DNA from: DAIOEK01 sp963828285
Lineage (GTDB): Bacteria > Chloroflexota > Anaerolineae > Anaerolineales > Anaerolineaceae
NCBI GenBank assembly: GCA_963828285.1
Contig: CAWHEB010000002.1
Location: forward strand, 682,001-746,000
Reading direction: 5' to 3'
DNA length: 64,000 nt
The notes beneath the pieces are model-generated. The model was given only the letters and a program-made list of their open reading frames with translations. It was not told where the DNA came from and searched no databases. The position numbers and the translations under genes were made by a program. Below, one piece after another: positions 1-9,382 of the stretch. Each line of letters starts with the position of its first letter. The stretch's first letter is position 1.

Positions 1-561
1 TCTTCAGGAATGTTCTTTAATCCGGCCAGAAGGATGACCATATTCCAACCCGCTGACCGCCAGACATCCACTACGATCAGGGCAAAGATCATGACATGCT
101 GGGATCTTTCAACCAATTGATGGATTCAATTCCAAAAATTCCGATGGCGCGATTGATAATCCCGACTTCAGGAGCATACATCCAGCGCCAGATCGATGCT
201 GCCAGGAATAGCGGCATCATGGTCGGCACAAAATATGCGCTGCGGAAAAAGTTAGACCAAAATCCTTTCAGGTTGTTGACAAATAAGCGCCAATAAGAAA
301 GCAACGGTAATTCCCAACGGAACTGTGATCGATACATATTTAATAATATTCGTAAAAGAGATGATAAAATCTGCTGGATTTGATCAAATTGATGTAATTC
401 TTGAAACCAACAAATACACCAGGATTTACACTATCCCATTTGTAAAAACTGATATTCAGACCCTCTAACAATCGGATAAAGAAAAAATAATACAAAGAAG
501 AAAAAGAAAGGGAGAAGCATCAAATAATGCTTGAGAATTCTTCCTGACACCAATATTTCAT
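1..561 (-). CDS. Sugar ABC transporter permease (MalF/UgpA type), frameshifted and cut by window edge
   Basis: This is an inner-membrane permease of a carbohydrate ABC importer, the partner of the binding protein encoded just upstream at 653-2011. Reading the minus strand across frames gives a first membrane helix rich in Phe and Leu, then LYPIVRGLNISFYKWD and GFKNYINLIKS, both typical of MalF-like permeases, and further on FFRSAYFVPTMMPLFLAASI, the second conserved helix. The chosen ATG at 559-561 has an AGGAG ribosome site 10 bases upstream. At least three frame changes occur in 560 bases (near 540, 350 and 90). These could be sequencing indels or real decay; the neighbouring binding-protein gene shows the same problem. 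The conserved EAA loop lies beyond the window edge. Family assignment is secure, substrate unknown. Confidence 0.8.
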
Positions 562-592
562 TTATTTGATTCTCCTGAATCAGTTTTATTCA

Positions 593-618
593 AGGTGCGG
601 ACATATATGTCCGCACCT
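593..618 (-). promoter_or_regulatory. Perfect 26-bp palindrome between binding-protein and permease genes
   Basis: A 26-base perfect inverted repeat (each arm 13 bases, beginning AGGTGCGGACATA) sits in the 90-base gap between the stop of the binding protein gene and the start of the permease gene. In mRNA it would form a strong hairpin. Hairpins in this position commonly protect the upstream binding-protein message and reduce transcription into the permeases. No U-run follows, so it is not a classic terminator. Its core GCGGACAnnTGTCCGC also resembles the dispersed palindrome at 35722-35743. Confidence 0.7.
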
Positions 619-652
619 CTTCGAAAGTACAGAAAAATCTAAGATCTATTGA

Positions 653-2011
653 TTAACGATGGTTGTCGTTCAATTGTGCGATCAAATCTGCAGCGCCAGC
701 TTCAGGGGTCAATACACCGGAGGTGATCTGAGCCAGGTTATCCTGCAGTGCCTGATAGTAGTTACCAGGATAAGCTTCCACGAAGTGTGGTGGACGTTCA
801 AACAATGAGGACAAGGCAGCTTCAGTGGTGATGGCTAAGCAGATGGATCTGATACTTTGGAGATGGCAATATTGTTTGAATTGTATCGTCCAAGAGCCTG
901 ACCCCAACGGGTAATTGTGGTTCGTCGCAAATATAGGTGGCGAATTCGCAAGGCAAGATCAAGGTTTTTGCCGTTTGGTGCGAAACCGATGAATTCTGTT
1001 CCTTTTACGCCGCCCTTATTATCAGCAGTGGCGCCGGGGATGAGGACATAGTCATAATCCAAACCAGCTGCTGTCTTTTGCGGCTTTGAAGGTCGGATTC
1101 ATCCAGGGACCAGTGACAATGAAAGCCAAGTTTGTTGCTCAAGAAGAGATCAGTGGTTGCCTGATCCTGATCACCATTCTCGGTTCCGTATGCTTTTGCA
1201 GCTTCGAGGAATTTGACAGTCTCAAGATATTTTTCAGGATTGATCTTGAAAGTTTTCTTGGTCAGCAAAATCAATACCCCATTCTTCAGCAGTGGCTGCA
1301 CCGCTATAAATATTGGTGAAATCCCACCAGTCATTGTAGAAGGATCCCATTCCAAGGTTGCCGGAATCTTTGATGGCTTTCATCTGTTCCAACCAGACGT
1401 CCAATCGGTTGATTGGAGCAGCAGGATCGATCCCAGCAGCTTTCAGGACGTTCAGGTTACGATATAGGAAGGTAGCATATCCGGTGAAAGGCATGGCCTA
1501 CATTTCGCCTGCTTTGGGGGAAAGTTCGGCGATCATGTCAGGATTGAACTGAGCGCGATAAGCTTCCGGCATGGCCATCCACTTATCATAAACATTCGCC
1601 AATGGCATTAACTTTTGTGAACAGAGCACCCTGGCTGGTGGTGCCCATGTAAATATCAGGGATCGTGTTGCTGGTAGCACTGGAAACGATACCAGTATTC
1701 AGATCATCACCACCTTTACCGGTCATGTTGATCTTGACACCAGGGTGAGCAGCTTCAAATTCGGCAATGAAGATTTTCATCAGATCGCCGCCAACATCGG
1801 TGGCATAATCAGAGAACGTCCAAAATTCCAAAGTGACATCCTGAACCTCAGGAGCTGGGGCTGCAGGAGCAGCAGGAGCTTCCGCAGCAGGTGCTTCAGC
1901 GGCAGGCGCCTCGGCAGCGGGAGCTTCTGCAGCAGGAGCCGCAGGAGTGCATGCTCCCAGGATAAAAGCAAATAAAATCAAAATGCTTGCTAATGTGTAT
2001 AACTTCTTCAT
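653..2011 (-). CDS. Sugar ABC transporter substrate-binding lipoprotein, multiply frameshifted
   Basis: This is an extracellular solute-binding protein (family 1, MalE/UgpB-like) anchored as a lipoprotein. The start at 2011 (ATG) has a GGAGGA ribosome site directly upstream. The N-terminus has a signal peptide ending in ILGAC, a lipobox, followed by an Ala/Glu/Pro linker of five-residue repeats and then VTLEFWTFSDYATDVGG, the usual first strand of the family. The rest of the protein is spread over all three minus-strand frames (frames change near 1610, 1500, 1300, 1050 and 880) and ends at 653 with QITSGVLTPEAGAADLIAQL, the typical C-terminal helix. Total length of about 450 residues fits an intact family member, so indel errors are likelier than decay. 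The gene precedes its permease and is separated from it by a hairpin. Confidence 0.85.
1853..1942 (-). repeat. 15-bp tandem repeat encoding an Ala-Ala-Glu-Ala-Pro linker
   Basis: Roughly four 15-base units encode repeated PAAEA residues directly after the lipobox cysteine of the binding protein. The linker presumably spaces the sugar-binding domain from the membrane. An equivalent linker occurs in the second binding protein at 46875-46985. The repeat is imperfect at the DNA level, so codon-level conservation rather than recent expansion is suggested. Confidence 0.8.
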
Positions 2012-2351
2012 CTTTTTTTCCTCCAAGAACTATTTTGGATATGAACTGAACGGTCATCTTCTGTCAGGGTAGTTTACTGTTGGGGTGGGCACCTCCACAT
2101 TTTTCGATGTTTGGATGAATTACAATAAAAATATTCTTCCAGATTTCTTGATACTATCAGTGTAAGAATACGGTATAAATTGCTCGCTTATTCGCCAAAA
2201 ATATGCCAATGATTTGCCGTTATAACCGGTATCATCCAATCATAGTTATAATCATCACAAGAATAATCAAATCTCCACTTGCATTTACTTAAAGAAGAAT
2301 ATTAGGAATGCATACTGGATAATTTGCATTCAATCGTTTATTGGGACAAAT
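2012..2351. other. Divergent intergenic region
   Basis: This 340-base AT-rich gap separates the minus-strand sugar transport genes from the plus-strand HTH gene. It must hold both promoters, but I cannot place hexamers with confidence. It contains the conserved 5' leader element described at 2079-2098 and a short imperfect inverted repeat around 2218-2235 (CCGTTATAACCGG). Nothing else was recognised. Confidence 0.5.
2079..2098 (-). promoter_or_regulatory. Conserved 5' leader element of binding-protein mRNA (GGAGGT...CACCCCAAC)
   Basis: On the minus strand, GGAGGTG, three bases and CACCCCAAC lie 68 bases upstream of the ATG at 2011. The same arrangement, GGAGGTG plus a short spacer and CACCCTAAC, lies 67 bases upstream of the second binding-protein gene (47115-47137). 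GGTG and CACC can pair into a small stem directly after a Shine-Dalgarno-like GGAGG. Shared sequence and shared distance suggest a functional leader (standby ribosome site or regulatory hairpin); function is inferred. Confidence 0.45.
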
Positions 2352-2768
2352 ATGGAAAAGGATGAATTTCGAAACAATATTAAAGACATCTTAAATCATA
2401 TCTCTGATACAGCGTATCTGGAGAATCACAATCTTATCAGTACATTTACTATTAGTGAAGAAATAAAATCAGGACAAAAACTACAAACCCTTCGTGAGAT
2501 CATAAAAGACAGCATAAATTTTTTACAGCCTCCCGCAGATACTCCTGCTTCTGCACCTGCCTGGCGGTGTTTCAAAATACTGACACTCCGTTATCTGCAG
2601 TTGCAGGAATGGCATAATATTGAATCAGATCTCGGACTAAGTCAGAGACAGGTACAGCGGGATCTAAAGAAAGGGCTTGATGCGCTGATATCCATCTTGT
2701 GGGACAGACATGGTGTCAGTCAAGAATCAATTCGACGAAAAGGACGCTCACAAACCCGAGACATATGA
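2352..2768 (+). CDS. Small helix-turn-helix protein, sigma-70 region 4-like
   Basis: This 138-residue protein is probably a DNA-binding regulator. Its C-terminal half (about residues 75-120) contains ILTLRYLQLQEWHNIESDLG followed by LSQRQVQRDLKKGLDALISI, which has the spacing of a sigma region 4 or LuxR-type helix-turn-helix with a recognition helix in SQRQVQRDL. The N-terminal half is helical with no recognised domain. The start is ATG preceded by a weak GGGA. Its last 59 bases overlap the start of the next gene in another frame, so the two are probably translationally coupled and act together. The exact family is not recognised. Confidence 0.65.
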   Translation: MEKDEFRNNIKDILNHISDTAYLENHNLISTFTISEEIKSGQKLQTLREIIKDSINFLQPPADTPASAPAWRCFKILTLRYLQLQEWHNIESDLGLSQRQVQRDLKKGLDALISILWDRHGVSQESIRRKGRSQTRDI

Positions 2769-3579
2769 CGAAGAACTCATTAAAGAAGAGTTGAAGAATT
2801 GGGAAGTCACATTCGATCTGGTAAATTTACACAATATTATTCAACATGCATTGCAGTTGTGTAATTCATTAATGAAAACTGATCTTCATGATCGGGTCAA
2901 TTTGTCAGATGTGGATAAAAATCTGAATGTGATGGTCGACCAGGTTCTAACCAAGCAAGGTATCTACAAGGTTTTGTCGATCGTTGGTTCAAGTTCCGAA
3001 AATTTGACACTTGATCTGCGTACTCGCAAGTTAAATGAGTTTTTCATTGAACTATCTTTCCAATTTCATCATTCAGATTTGCTACCATTGGATCTTTGGC
3101 AGATGGGCAAGTTATTTTTTACTATTCAGGGGCTGAATAACGATACCGTCAGAACTCCCAAAGAGACGACAATTTCAGTCGTCATCCCGGTACGCAAGCA
3201 GATTAGCTGCCTGGTGATCGACGATGTCGCCTCAGTACGAAGGTTGATCGAACGAATGCTTGGATCCTATGGCATACAAGTATTCGGCTCTGATAATTAC
3301 CCTGACGCTTTGAATTTGATCCAATTCATGAAACCAGATTTCATTCTATTGGATATTCTGATGCCCAAAATGGATGGATGGCAAATGATCACGACCATCA
3401 AATCCAATCCAGAAATCAAGGACATCCCGATCATCATATGCTCTGTACTTTTCGAGCCGGAATTGTCCAAAGCTGTGGGAGCAATAGGATATATACGGAA
3501 GCCTATTAACCGGCTTGAGTTGATCAACACACTACAGGAATTGAAATTAATAAATACAACCATCATAAAAAGCGATTAA
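2710..3579 (+). CDS. Receiver-domain protein with a degenerate kinase-like N-terminus
   Basis: The C-terminal 125 residues (about 165-285) are a clear response-regulator receiver: CLVIDDVASVRRLIERML supplies the acidic pair, FILLDILMPKMDGWQM the phospho-acceptor Asp, IIICSVL the switch Ser, and GYIRKPINR the conserved Lys. The N-terminal 155 residues resemble a histidine-kinase ATPase domain in outline (VNLHNIIQHALQLC at the start, TISVVIPV at the end) but lack the N box and the glycine-rich boxes, so it should not bind ATP. That reading is inference from layout. There is no output domain in this protein; the overlapping upstream HTH protein could be the partner that supplies DNA binding. Confidence 0.75.
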   Translation: MVSVKNQFDEKDAHKPETYDEELIKEELKNWEVTFDLVNLHNIIQHALQLCNSLMKTDLHDRVNLSDVDKNLNVMVDQVLTKQGIYKVLSIVGSSSENLTLDLRTRKLNEFFIELSFQFHHSDLLPLDLWQMGKLFFTIQGLNNDTVRTPKETTISVVIPVRKQISCLVIDDVASVRRLIERMLGSYGIQVFGSDNYPDALNLIQFMKPDFILLDILMPKMDGWQMITTIKSNPEIKDIPIIICSVLFEPELSKAVGAIGYIRKPINRLELINTLQELKLINTTIIKSD

Positions 3580-3690
3580 TTGGTATCGAGAGTTTGATGG
3601 CGTTATCTTGGCAAAGACAAGGCAACTGTATCCTTTTGGATGGTTTATAGTGGGAAATAGTTACTAACCCTGAATAGAGGATTTGTTTTC

Positions 3691-4834
3691 ATGGATCTTA
3701 ATAAATTGAAGGCGAAATTTCCCGGAGGTGTTCTTCGGACATCGCACCCATATTACATGGCTGATGCAATCGCGGATATACCTGCTTGTCTTGACTGCAT
3801 GTATGAGGGATGAAATACAGGAACGGATAAATAAATCCGTATCAAACCTCAATCCCAGGAATATTTACACCATAGGATGTGGAACTTCATTTAATTCATG
3901 TCAGTCTGTCAGTTACACTTTGCAAAAATTATTGCAGATCCCTTCTATCGCATTCAATGCTCACGATTATCTACTGGAGACTCCCCCTGGATTGGGAGAA
4001 GGGTCATTAGTGATCTCGATCAGCGAATCCGGACAATCTATAACCACATGCCAATCGCAAGAAAAATCACGGGAGATGGGCGCATTCACCGTCGGTATAT
4101 CGGCAAATCAAAATTCTAGATTGGCGACCGGGGCAAACCTTGCTTTGACAGACCCATTCCTGCATGAGTTGCCGCTGGGAAAAACACGAACTTTTCTGAG
4201 TACAGCCTACCTGGGTATGCTTGCTGGTCTGATGACTGGTGGTTTTAACCATGCGACAAGTTTTATAGGCTTAATGAAAGATACGATCAGCATACTTCGT
4301 GAAAATATGGCGTTATTGGAGGAATCAGGAAAACTCATCGCTGCTGAAGTAGGTCAGCATGCCGGAAGATATTTCACTACAGGATTCGGATGCCAGAAAC
4401 CCGTTTCTGATGAAATCACCTTAAAGTTGATCGAGGTTGTTGGTGAGAGTTCAACCAGCTTTGGACTGGAGGAATTTTCTCATGGTCCAAGCGCGACTTT
4501 CAGAAAAGACCTGGGTGTCATCCTTTTTCAAACAGATCCCCGAACACTCGAAAAGTCCGTTCGCATTGCTCATGGGGTTGCCATTTCGAAGGCTTGTTTG
4601 GTTGTGATCACAGACTCACCGGATTCAAATTGGCCTGAAAATGCCAGAGTTCTATCATTACCTGAGACACAATATCCAGAAATCTTCGGACAATTCACCT
4701 CTACTGTCGCGGCGCAGTATCTCTTTTATTATCTCGCCTTACAGAAGGGATTGAATCCGGATGTCAACAGCGAAGATATCCATCCTGAATTAGGCGATAT
4801 TTACGCATTCTTCTTCCCTCCCGGTACACATTAA
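3691..4834 (+). CDS. SIS-domain phosphosugar isomerase/deaminase-like protein, one frameshift
   Basis: The protein belongs to the sugar isomerase (SIS) superfamily that includes GlmS isomerase domain, AgaS and FrlB. The first SIS domain shows IYTIGCGTSFNSCQSVSYTL and then VISISESGQSITT; the second has GCQKPVSDEITLKLIEV and EEFSHGP. About 380 residues with two SIS domains fits the family. The true start is probably ATG 3691 (AGAGG ten bases upstream), which yields GGVLRTSHPYYMADAIADIP in frame 1; the frame shifts near 3800 at a GGG run into the main frame. It is followed after 17 bases by a glucokinase-like gene, which suggests that both act on the same hexose phosphate. Substrate is unknown. 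Confidence 0.8.
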
Positions 4835-4851
4835 AGGTCAGAGGCTATTCA

Positions 4852-5619
4852 ATGAATTATTTAGGTATCGATATAGGATGCTCAGCGATTAAATTTGGCA
4901 TTGTGGAAATTTATCAGGATGTTATGGTGAAGGATTTTGACATGGTGATGCTTCCGCAGCCATCAAAAACAGAAGATTTCACTAACGCTTTGCTTCATAT
5001 CATCGAAAATACGACATCCTATGATGCTATTGGGATCGGGTTTCCAACAGTAGTTTGGGAAGATTGTTTGCTTGATCTGGAGACTAGGTTTAATGACATT
5101 TGGATCGAAGTGTCCCGTTTCATCAAATCCAGGAACCTGCCATGTTTTGCAATTAATGATGCGGATGCTGCCGGTTTTGCCGAAGTACACCGTCCCTCCG
5201 CAGATTATTTACGAAAGGGTGTCACGATTGTAATCACACTCGGCACTGGTATCGGTACAGGGACATTTCTGGAAGGTAAACTTTTCCCAAACACTGAATT
5301 TGGCATGGTGGAAGTGGATGGAGTGATGGCGGAACATTTCGCCGCAGCCTCAGTGAAAAGACACGACGGTTTATCTATGGAAGAGTGGGCGATCAGATTA
5401 CAGAAATACTTAGTCACTTTAGAGGTATTAGTATCGCCAGACCATATTATTCTCGGCGGTGGGATCAGCTCAGACTTCGATCAATTCGGACATTTCCTAA
5501 AACCAAAGAGAGCTAAGTTATTACCAGCATACTTTAGGAACCAGGCTGGTGTAATTGGTGCTGCTATGAATACTGCCAAAAAAATCGAATCGCAACTGAT
5601 CCTTGAAACAGGGAAATAA
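4852..5619 (+). CDS. ROK-family sugar kinase, polyphosphate glucokinase-like
   Basis: A 255-residue cytosolic kinase. The N-terminal phosphate motif is LGIDIGCSAIKFGIV; GIGFPTVVWEDCLLD, AINDADAAGFAEV, VITLGTGIGTGTFLEGKLFP and NTEFGMVEVDG follow in the order found in polyphosphate/ATP glucokinases (PpgK), and DHIILGGGISSDFDQF closes the ATPase fold. In PpgK the usual first motif has GG where this protein has GC. It would phosphorylate glucose to glucose 6-phosphate using polyphosphate or ATP. It lacks the HExGH-type zinc motif of ROK repressors and has no HTH, so it is an enzyme. It follows the SIS gene closely, probably in one operon. Confidence 0.8.
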   Translation: MNYLGIDIGCSAIKFGIVEIYQDVMVKDFDMVMLPQPSKTEDFTNALLHIIENTTSYDAIGIGFPTVVWEDCLLDLETRFNDIWIEVSRFIKSRNLPCFAINDADAAGFAEVHRPSADYLRKGVTIVITLGTGIGTGTFLEGKLFPNTEFGMVEVDGVMAEHFAAASVKRHDGLSMEEWAIRLQKYLVTLEVLVSPDHIILGGGISSDFDQFGHFLKPKRAKLLPAYFRNQAGVIGAAMNTAKKIESQLILETGK

Positions 5620-5720
5620 TTCTTCTCTGTTACAATAAACCAGACAAATTGATAAACAACAGTTTATTAAATTAATTAAGTTGAAATTGTTCATCATGAT
5701 TTGTTTGGGAAATCGTTATT

Positions 5721-7115
5721 GTGGACACATTCCGAAACGAAAGCCTTAAGTATTTCATCGGTTTCACCGGATTAATTGGAATAATTCTCGGTTACGCCGC
5801 AGTCTGGTCGCTCGGCAGTGGGGCTCTTTCGAGTCAACTCCTTATCAGTACATTAAATAAACAGGTCTGGTTTGCTACAGGGTTCATTCTTCTGGGGGTT
5901 GGTTTCAGTAGCGTCATGAGAAAGCGTTCCCTGATCGCGTCAAGTTGGCTGTTATGTGTAAGCATGACTGCTGCCATATTTTGTTTCCTATTGCTATTCA
6001 CCGATCCTTTTGGTGTTTTCGTTTTCATCATCCCAATCATTTTCGCCATTATTCTTCTTGACTGGAAACAAACCGCATTCTTTTTGGCTTTGGTTTCCGC
6101 TGCTTCGCTTTATATAAACATTGTTATTCTCAAAGAACCATTCTTTCATGTTCACGTGATCATGCCCGTTCTCATCTTAATATCCATTACTATCCTGGTA
6201 GAGTTGATATTGAACGAATTGAGAGGCAGCTATGAGTGGTACCAACAGCGCTATCAGCTAGCTTTGATCAAAGAGCAAATCATTCGGGATAATGAAGTTA
6301 AACTCGAAAAGCTGGTGAACAGTTTGAATGAATATAAGAAAGATCTGACCCATACAAACTTGCTTTTGATAAAGGCGAAAGATGAAGCGGAACAGGCACG
6401 GAATGTGAAGCAGAACTTTGTCCAAAACGTAAGTCATGAATTGCGGACACCTCTCAACCTGATCATTGGTTTTAGCGAGACCATGGTGAATTCTCCCCAA
6501 AGTTATGGGGAAGTGACTTGGACACCGGATCTACGCGGAGACATTGAAGTCATACACCAAAACAGTCAGCATCTCAAAGCACTGATCGATGATGTATTGG
6601 ATCTGGCAATGTTAGAGAATAAGAAGTATGAAGTCGAGATCGCTGAAACAGAGCTCAATTTACTGGTGCAGGATGTGGTTTTGATCACAGAAAGCGCTTA
6701 TAAATCTAAAAACTTATATCTGGAAGTGTCGTATGATCCGGATATTCATACCGTACGTGCAGATTCTATCCGCATCAAGCAAGTGCTGATCAACCTGTTA
6801 GGAAACGCATTGAAATACACGAAAAGAGGTGGGGTAAAGATAACCACCAAACTGCAGGGTAAGATGGCAAAAGTGACAGTGAAAGACACTGGCAAAGGTA
6901 TTCCGGAAGAGGATCTAGAAAAGGTGTTCGAGGCATTTTACCAGGTTGATAAAGCCAATAACCGTGAAGATTCGGGAACCGGACTGGGACTCTCTATATC
7001 CAAACAATTAATCGAATTACATGGGGGTGAAATGTATCTCACAAGCTCACTCGGAAAAGGGACAACGGTAACATTTACTATACCGGTGGGGAAAGAATTC
7101 CTACAGAGTATTTAA
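5721..7115 (+). CDS. Membrane sensor histidine kinase
   Basis: A 464-residue orthodox kinase starting with GTG. Six predicted membrane helices occupy about residues 10-175, with almost no extracytoplasmic domain, so the membrane part itself probably senses. A coiled coil (about 185-225) leads to the HisKA domain with the phosphorylated His in NVSHELRTPLNLIIGF (about residue 237). The ATPase domain has the N box in QVLINLLGNALKY, the G1 box DTGKGIP, the F box around FEAFYQV and the G2 box GTGLGLSISKQL. No receiver is attached. It stands alone at the end of the SIS/ROK gene group, with the nearest receiver gene at 2710. Family certain, signal unknown. Confidence 0.9.
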   Translation: MDTFRNESLKYFIGFTGLIGIILGYAAVWSLGSGALSSQLLISTLNKQVWFATGFILLGVGFSSVMRKRSLIASSWLLCVSMTAAIFCFLLLFTDPFGVFVFIIPIIFAIILLDWKQTAFFLALVSAASLYINIVILKEPFFHVHVIMPVLILISITILVELILNELRGSYEWYQQRYQLALIKEQIIRDNEVKLEKLVNSLNEYKKDLTHTNLLLIKAKDEAEQARNVKQNFVQNVSHELRTPLNLIIGFSETMVNSPQSYGEVTWTPDLRGDIEVIHQNSQHLKALIDDVLDLAMLENKKYEVEIAETELNLLVQDVVLITESAYKSKNLYLEVSYDPDIHTVRADSIRIKQVLINLLGNALKYTKRGGVKITTKLQGKMAKVTVKDTGKGIPEEDLEKVFEAFYQVDKANNREDSGTGLGLSISKQLIELHGGEMYLTSSLGKGTTVTFTIPVGKEFLQSI

Positions 7116-7161
7116 CTTTTGAATTCTTACATTTCGAATTATTTTTATATATATAACAAAG

Positions 7162-7186
7162 CCCCCAGGACGGCGTTTCCTGGGGG
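7162..7186 (-). terminator. Terminator hairpin after tRNA-Asn (possibly bidirectional)
   Basis: Nine-base arms CCCCCAGGA and TCCTGGGGG enclose a seven-base loop. In the minus direction the stem is followed by CTTTGTT, so it can end the tRNA transcript. In the plus direction it lies 47 bases after the kinase stop codon but without a U-run. Confidence 0.7.
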
Positions 7187-7200
7187 TATACGATAAGGAG

Positions 7201-7274
7201 CTCCTCGACCAGGACTCGAACCTGGAACCTAGCGGTTAACAGCCGCCCGCTCTGCCGAATTGAGCTATCGAGGA
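7201..7274 (-). tRNA. tRNA-Asn(GTT)
   Basis: The minus strand folds into a complete cloverleaf. The acceptor stem pairs TCCTCGA with TCGAGGA followed by discriminator G; the D arm is GCTC...GAGC; the anticodon arm is GGCGG, loop CTGTTAA, CCGCT with one G-U pair; and the T arm is CCAGG, loop TTCGAGT, CCTGG. The anticodon is GTT (Asn). The CCA end is not encoded. Confidence 0.96.
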
Positions 7275-7387
7275 AGGCGAATGGAATTATACGAATAACC
7301 ACCCAATATTGTCAAGCAAATGCCCTGCAATTCACTCAAACAAAGTATCTGATTCAAGTTTGATGTAAGCTCGCCGATAAGGAGAGT

Positions 7388-7591
7388 ATGAGTGTTTCCG
7401 GCGTTTCTATGGATCAGGCAATGCAGTTGGTGGATAGCGTATCCAAACGCGATAATCTTCCGCTGGAAATTGCCACCGCTGTTCTGAAACAGGTACAGGA
7501 TCAACAGGAAAGCCAGGCAGCCGCGTTAATTCAAATGATCCGGCAGAGTACCCCCGAAAATACTGGACAGATAATCAATATACTGACTTGA
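7388..7591 (+). CDS. Small YjfB-like protein
   Basis: This 67-residue protein has AAGGAG directly before its ATG. The sequence MSVSGVSMDQAMQLV followed by a helical segment ending in ALIQMIRQS fits the YjfB family, described as putative motility-related small proteins in Firmicutes. No flagellar or pilus gene is nearby, so the motility link is untested here. It has its own terminator just downstream. Confidence 0.65.
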   Translation: MSVSGVSMDQAMQLVDSVSKRDNLPLEIATAVLKQVQDQQESQAAALIQMIRQSTPENTGQIINILT

Positions 7592-7605
7592 TATCATTCA
7601 ATCAT

Positions 7606-7637
7606 AAAAAACGGCACATAAATATGTGCCGTTTTTT
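7606..7637. terminator. Bidirectional rho-independent terminator
   Basis: Arms of 15 bases, AAAAAACGGCACATA and its complement, form a strong stem with an A-run on one side and a T-run on the other. It lies between the convergent genes at 7388-7591 and 7654-9282 and can end both transcripts. Confidence 0.9.
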
Positions 7638-7653
7638 GATTTCTTATGTTGCG

Positions 7654-9282
7654 CTAATCCATCATTGGATCGTAATATTGGCAGTACACTTGTTCATTCC
7701 CAAGTTGAACATAACCGGAATAACGTTCGGCATCTTGTTTGACTGGATACTTCGAAGTAAGTTCTGCCTGCATCCTGGTTATGATTTCTGCTGCTTGCGA
7801 ACGCGACCAATTATATGATCCCCAGTACTCAGACACAGTCTTGTTCGCCTTGGTCTGTGTATATAATTGATGTTCAGCCAACTTGCATGATAGGGCTGCC
7901 CCAATATGATCTCTGATCTCCACGCTGTTAAGTTGGGAGGTATATTGCTTTGCTAAGACAGGGACCGAATCATCGCTCAAAGATATTAGATAATCAGTAT
8001 CCAAGGGATAACCAGCTCTAGCACGTGCAATATTCTGTCTAGCGATGAACTGGTCCACATTAACCAGGTTCAACGTTATCGAGAATCCGATTCCACAGAT
8101 CAGAACTGCCAATGCAAATGCACGCTGTTTTCGGACCGCTTCGATAACTGCGGTAGCTAACAACAGAATACCCAACCAGATCATGAACACATGTGCATAT
8201 AACCGCAGTTGTGAGAATCCATAGGCGGTTTCATAAAGGTTTAAACGGTAGAACGCTGATACCAATATCACAATCAGCAATCCTACCAATCCAACACTCA
8301 AAGCTGAGAAAGTGATCGTGTGTTTTTTATCCAAACGTTTGGTGATGGTACTGACGATTTGCAACAGGAGAAGTGAGATCACCGCAACTACAACCAGCTC
8401 GGTGAAGCCCTTTACCGCATATTCGGAAAATGTATACCCTTCGATATGGATATTGGATGAACCGCCAAAGAAATATTTGAACTGAATAGCCACGAAAGTG
8501 ACAAATAATAGATCGACTGCTCCAAGGATGATGACCGCTTCGATCCACCCAAGAAAGGGAGCAAGCCATGGTTTATCGACGCCGATAAGTTTTTCGTCTT
8601 TACTTTGGGAATATGCATGTAGGAATACGCCTGCTAAAAGGTAAGTAAGGATGAGTATATAGAATAAACGGAAGAGATATTCTGTCAGCTTCTCGATTTT
8701 GAAGATTTCAAGAAAAGCAGAAAATGCCTTTGAGAATACAGGGTCAGCTGATGCGAGCAATGCAGACAGGACCAGGACAATGGGCAGCGCAAGGATCACC
8801 CCGCGTAAGATTGACCATCCTACTTTGCTTTTTGGTTTTTCAACTGGTTCTTCACGTGATTCTTTGTTTTCATCTTCACTTTTCTTGGCGACACCAATCA
8901 AGACCCGTGAGATTGCAGATAAGAACAGACGAATTGCATTTACTATGTAATCCCCAAAGCTGTATTGTATCCACTTCCCTCCGAGGAAAGTTGCAGCGAT
9001 CAAGGCAAGGGTTACCACAGATAAACCGACATTCACCACCTGAGTAAATGTCTCGGTGCGGAAAATACTCATAACCGCAAAGAAACCATCCACAAAAACC
9101 AGGATCCAAACGGATGATGCCGGTTTCATTCCTAGACTACGTCCCAGAGCATATCCGCTAAACATGACCAGTATTACCATTACGAAAAATGAAATCCCTG
9201 GTTCTCGTTTCCAAAATAATAGATCAAATATCCAGGCAAGAGCCAGGGACACCCATAGAACTCGGTTTTTTGATAGTTTCAT
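7654..9282 (-). CDS. DUF4173 multi-spanning membrane protein
   Basis: About 540 residues with a dozen or so membrane helices and a short soluble C-terminal tail. The charged cytoplasmic stretch KSEDENKESREEP sits near residue 150, followed by GWSILRGVILALPIVLVLSA and later GFTELVVVAVISLLLLQIVS, as in DUF4173/DUF4153 proteins found next to sensor systems in many Gram-positive-type genomes. The start at 9282 (MKLSKNRV) is preferred over the upstream in-frame Met because GAGGAAAAT precedes it. It is divergent from the response regulator at 9432, which may mean that the two-component pair regulates it. Biochemical role unknown. Confidence 0.75.
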   Translation of the reverse strand: MKLSKNRVLWVSLALAWIFDLLFWKREPGISFFVMVILVMFSGYALGRSLGMKPASSVWILVFVDGFFAVMSIFRTETFTQVVNVGLSVVTLALIAATFLGGKWIQYSFGDYIVNAIRLFLSAISRVLIGVAKKSEDENKESREEPVEKPKSKVGWSILRGVILALPIVLVLSALLASADPVFSKAFSAFLEIFKIEKLTEYLFRLFYILILTYLLAGVFLHAYSQSKDEKLIGVDKPWLAPFLGWIEAVIILGAVDLLFVTFVAIQFKYFFGGSSNIHIEGYTFSEYAVKGFTELVVVAVISLLLLQIVSTITKRLDKKHTITFSALSVGLVGLLIVILVSAFYRLNLYETAYGFSQLRLYAHVFMIWLGILLLATAVIEAVRKQRAFALAVLICGIGFSITLNLVNVDQFIARQNIARARAGYPLDTDYLISLSDDSVPVLAKQYTSQLNSVEIRDHIGAALSCKLAEHQLYTQTKANKTVSEYWGSYNWSRSQAAEIITRMQAELTSKYPVKQDAERYSGYVQLGNEQVYCQYYDPMMD

Positions 9283-9382
9283 ATTTTCCTCTTTAAATCT
9301 AAAATGATTGTACACTCTGTTTTTACACTATCAAACGATTCTGGACGACCCTTCAAACACCAATATAAACGCACTCATGTGC

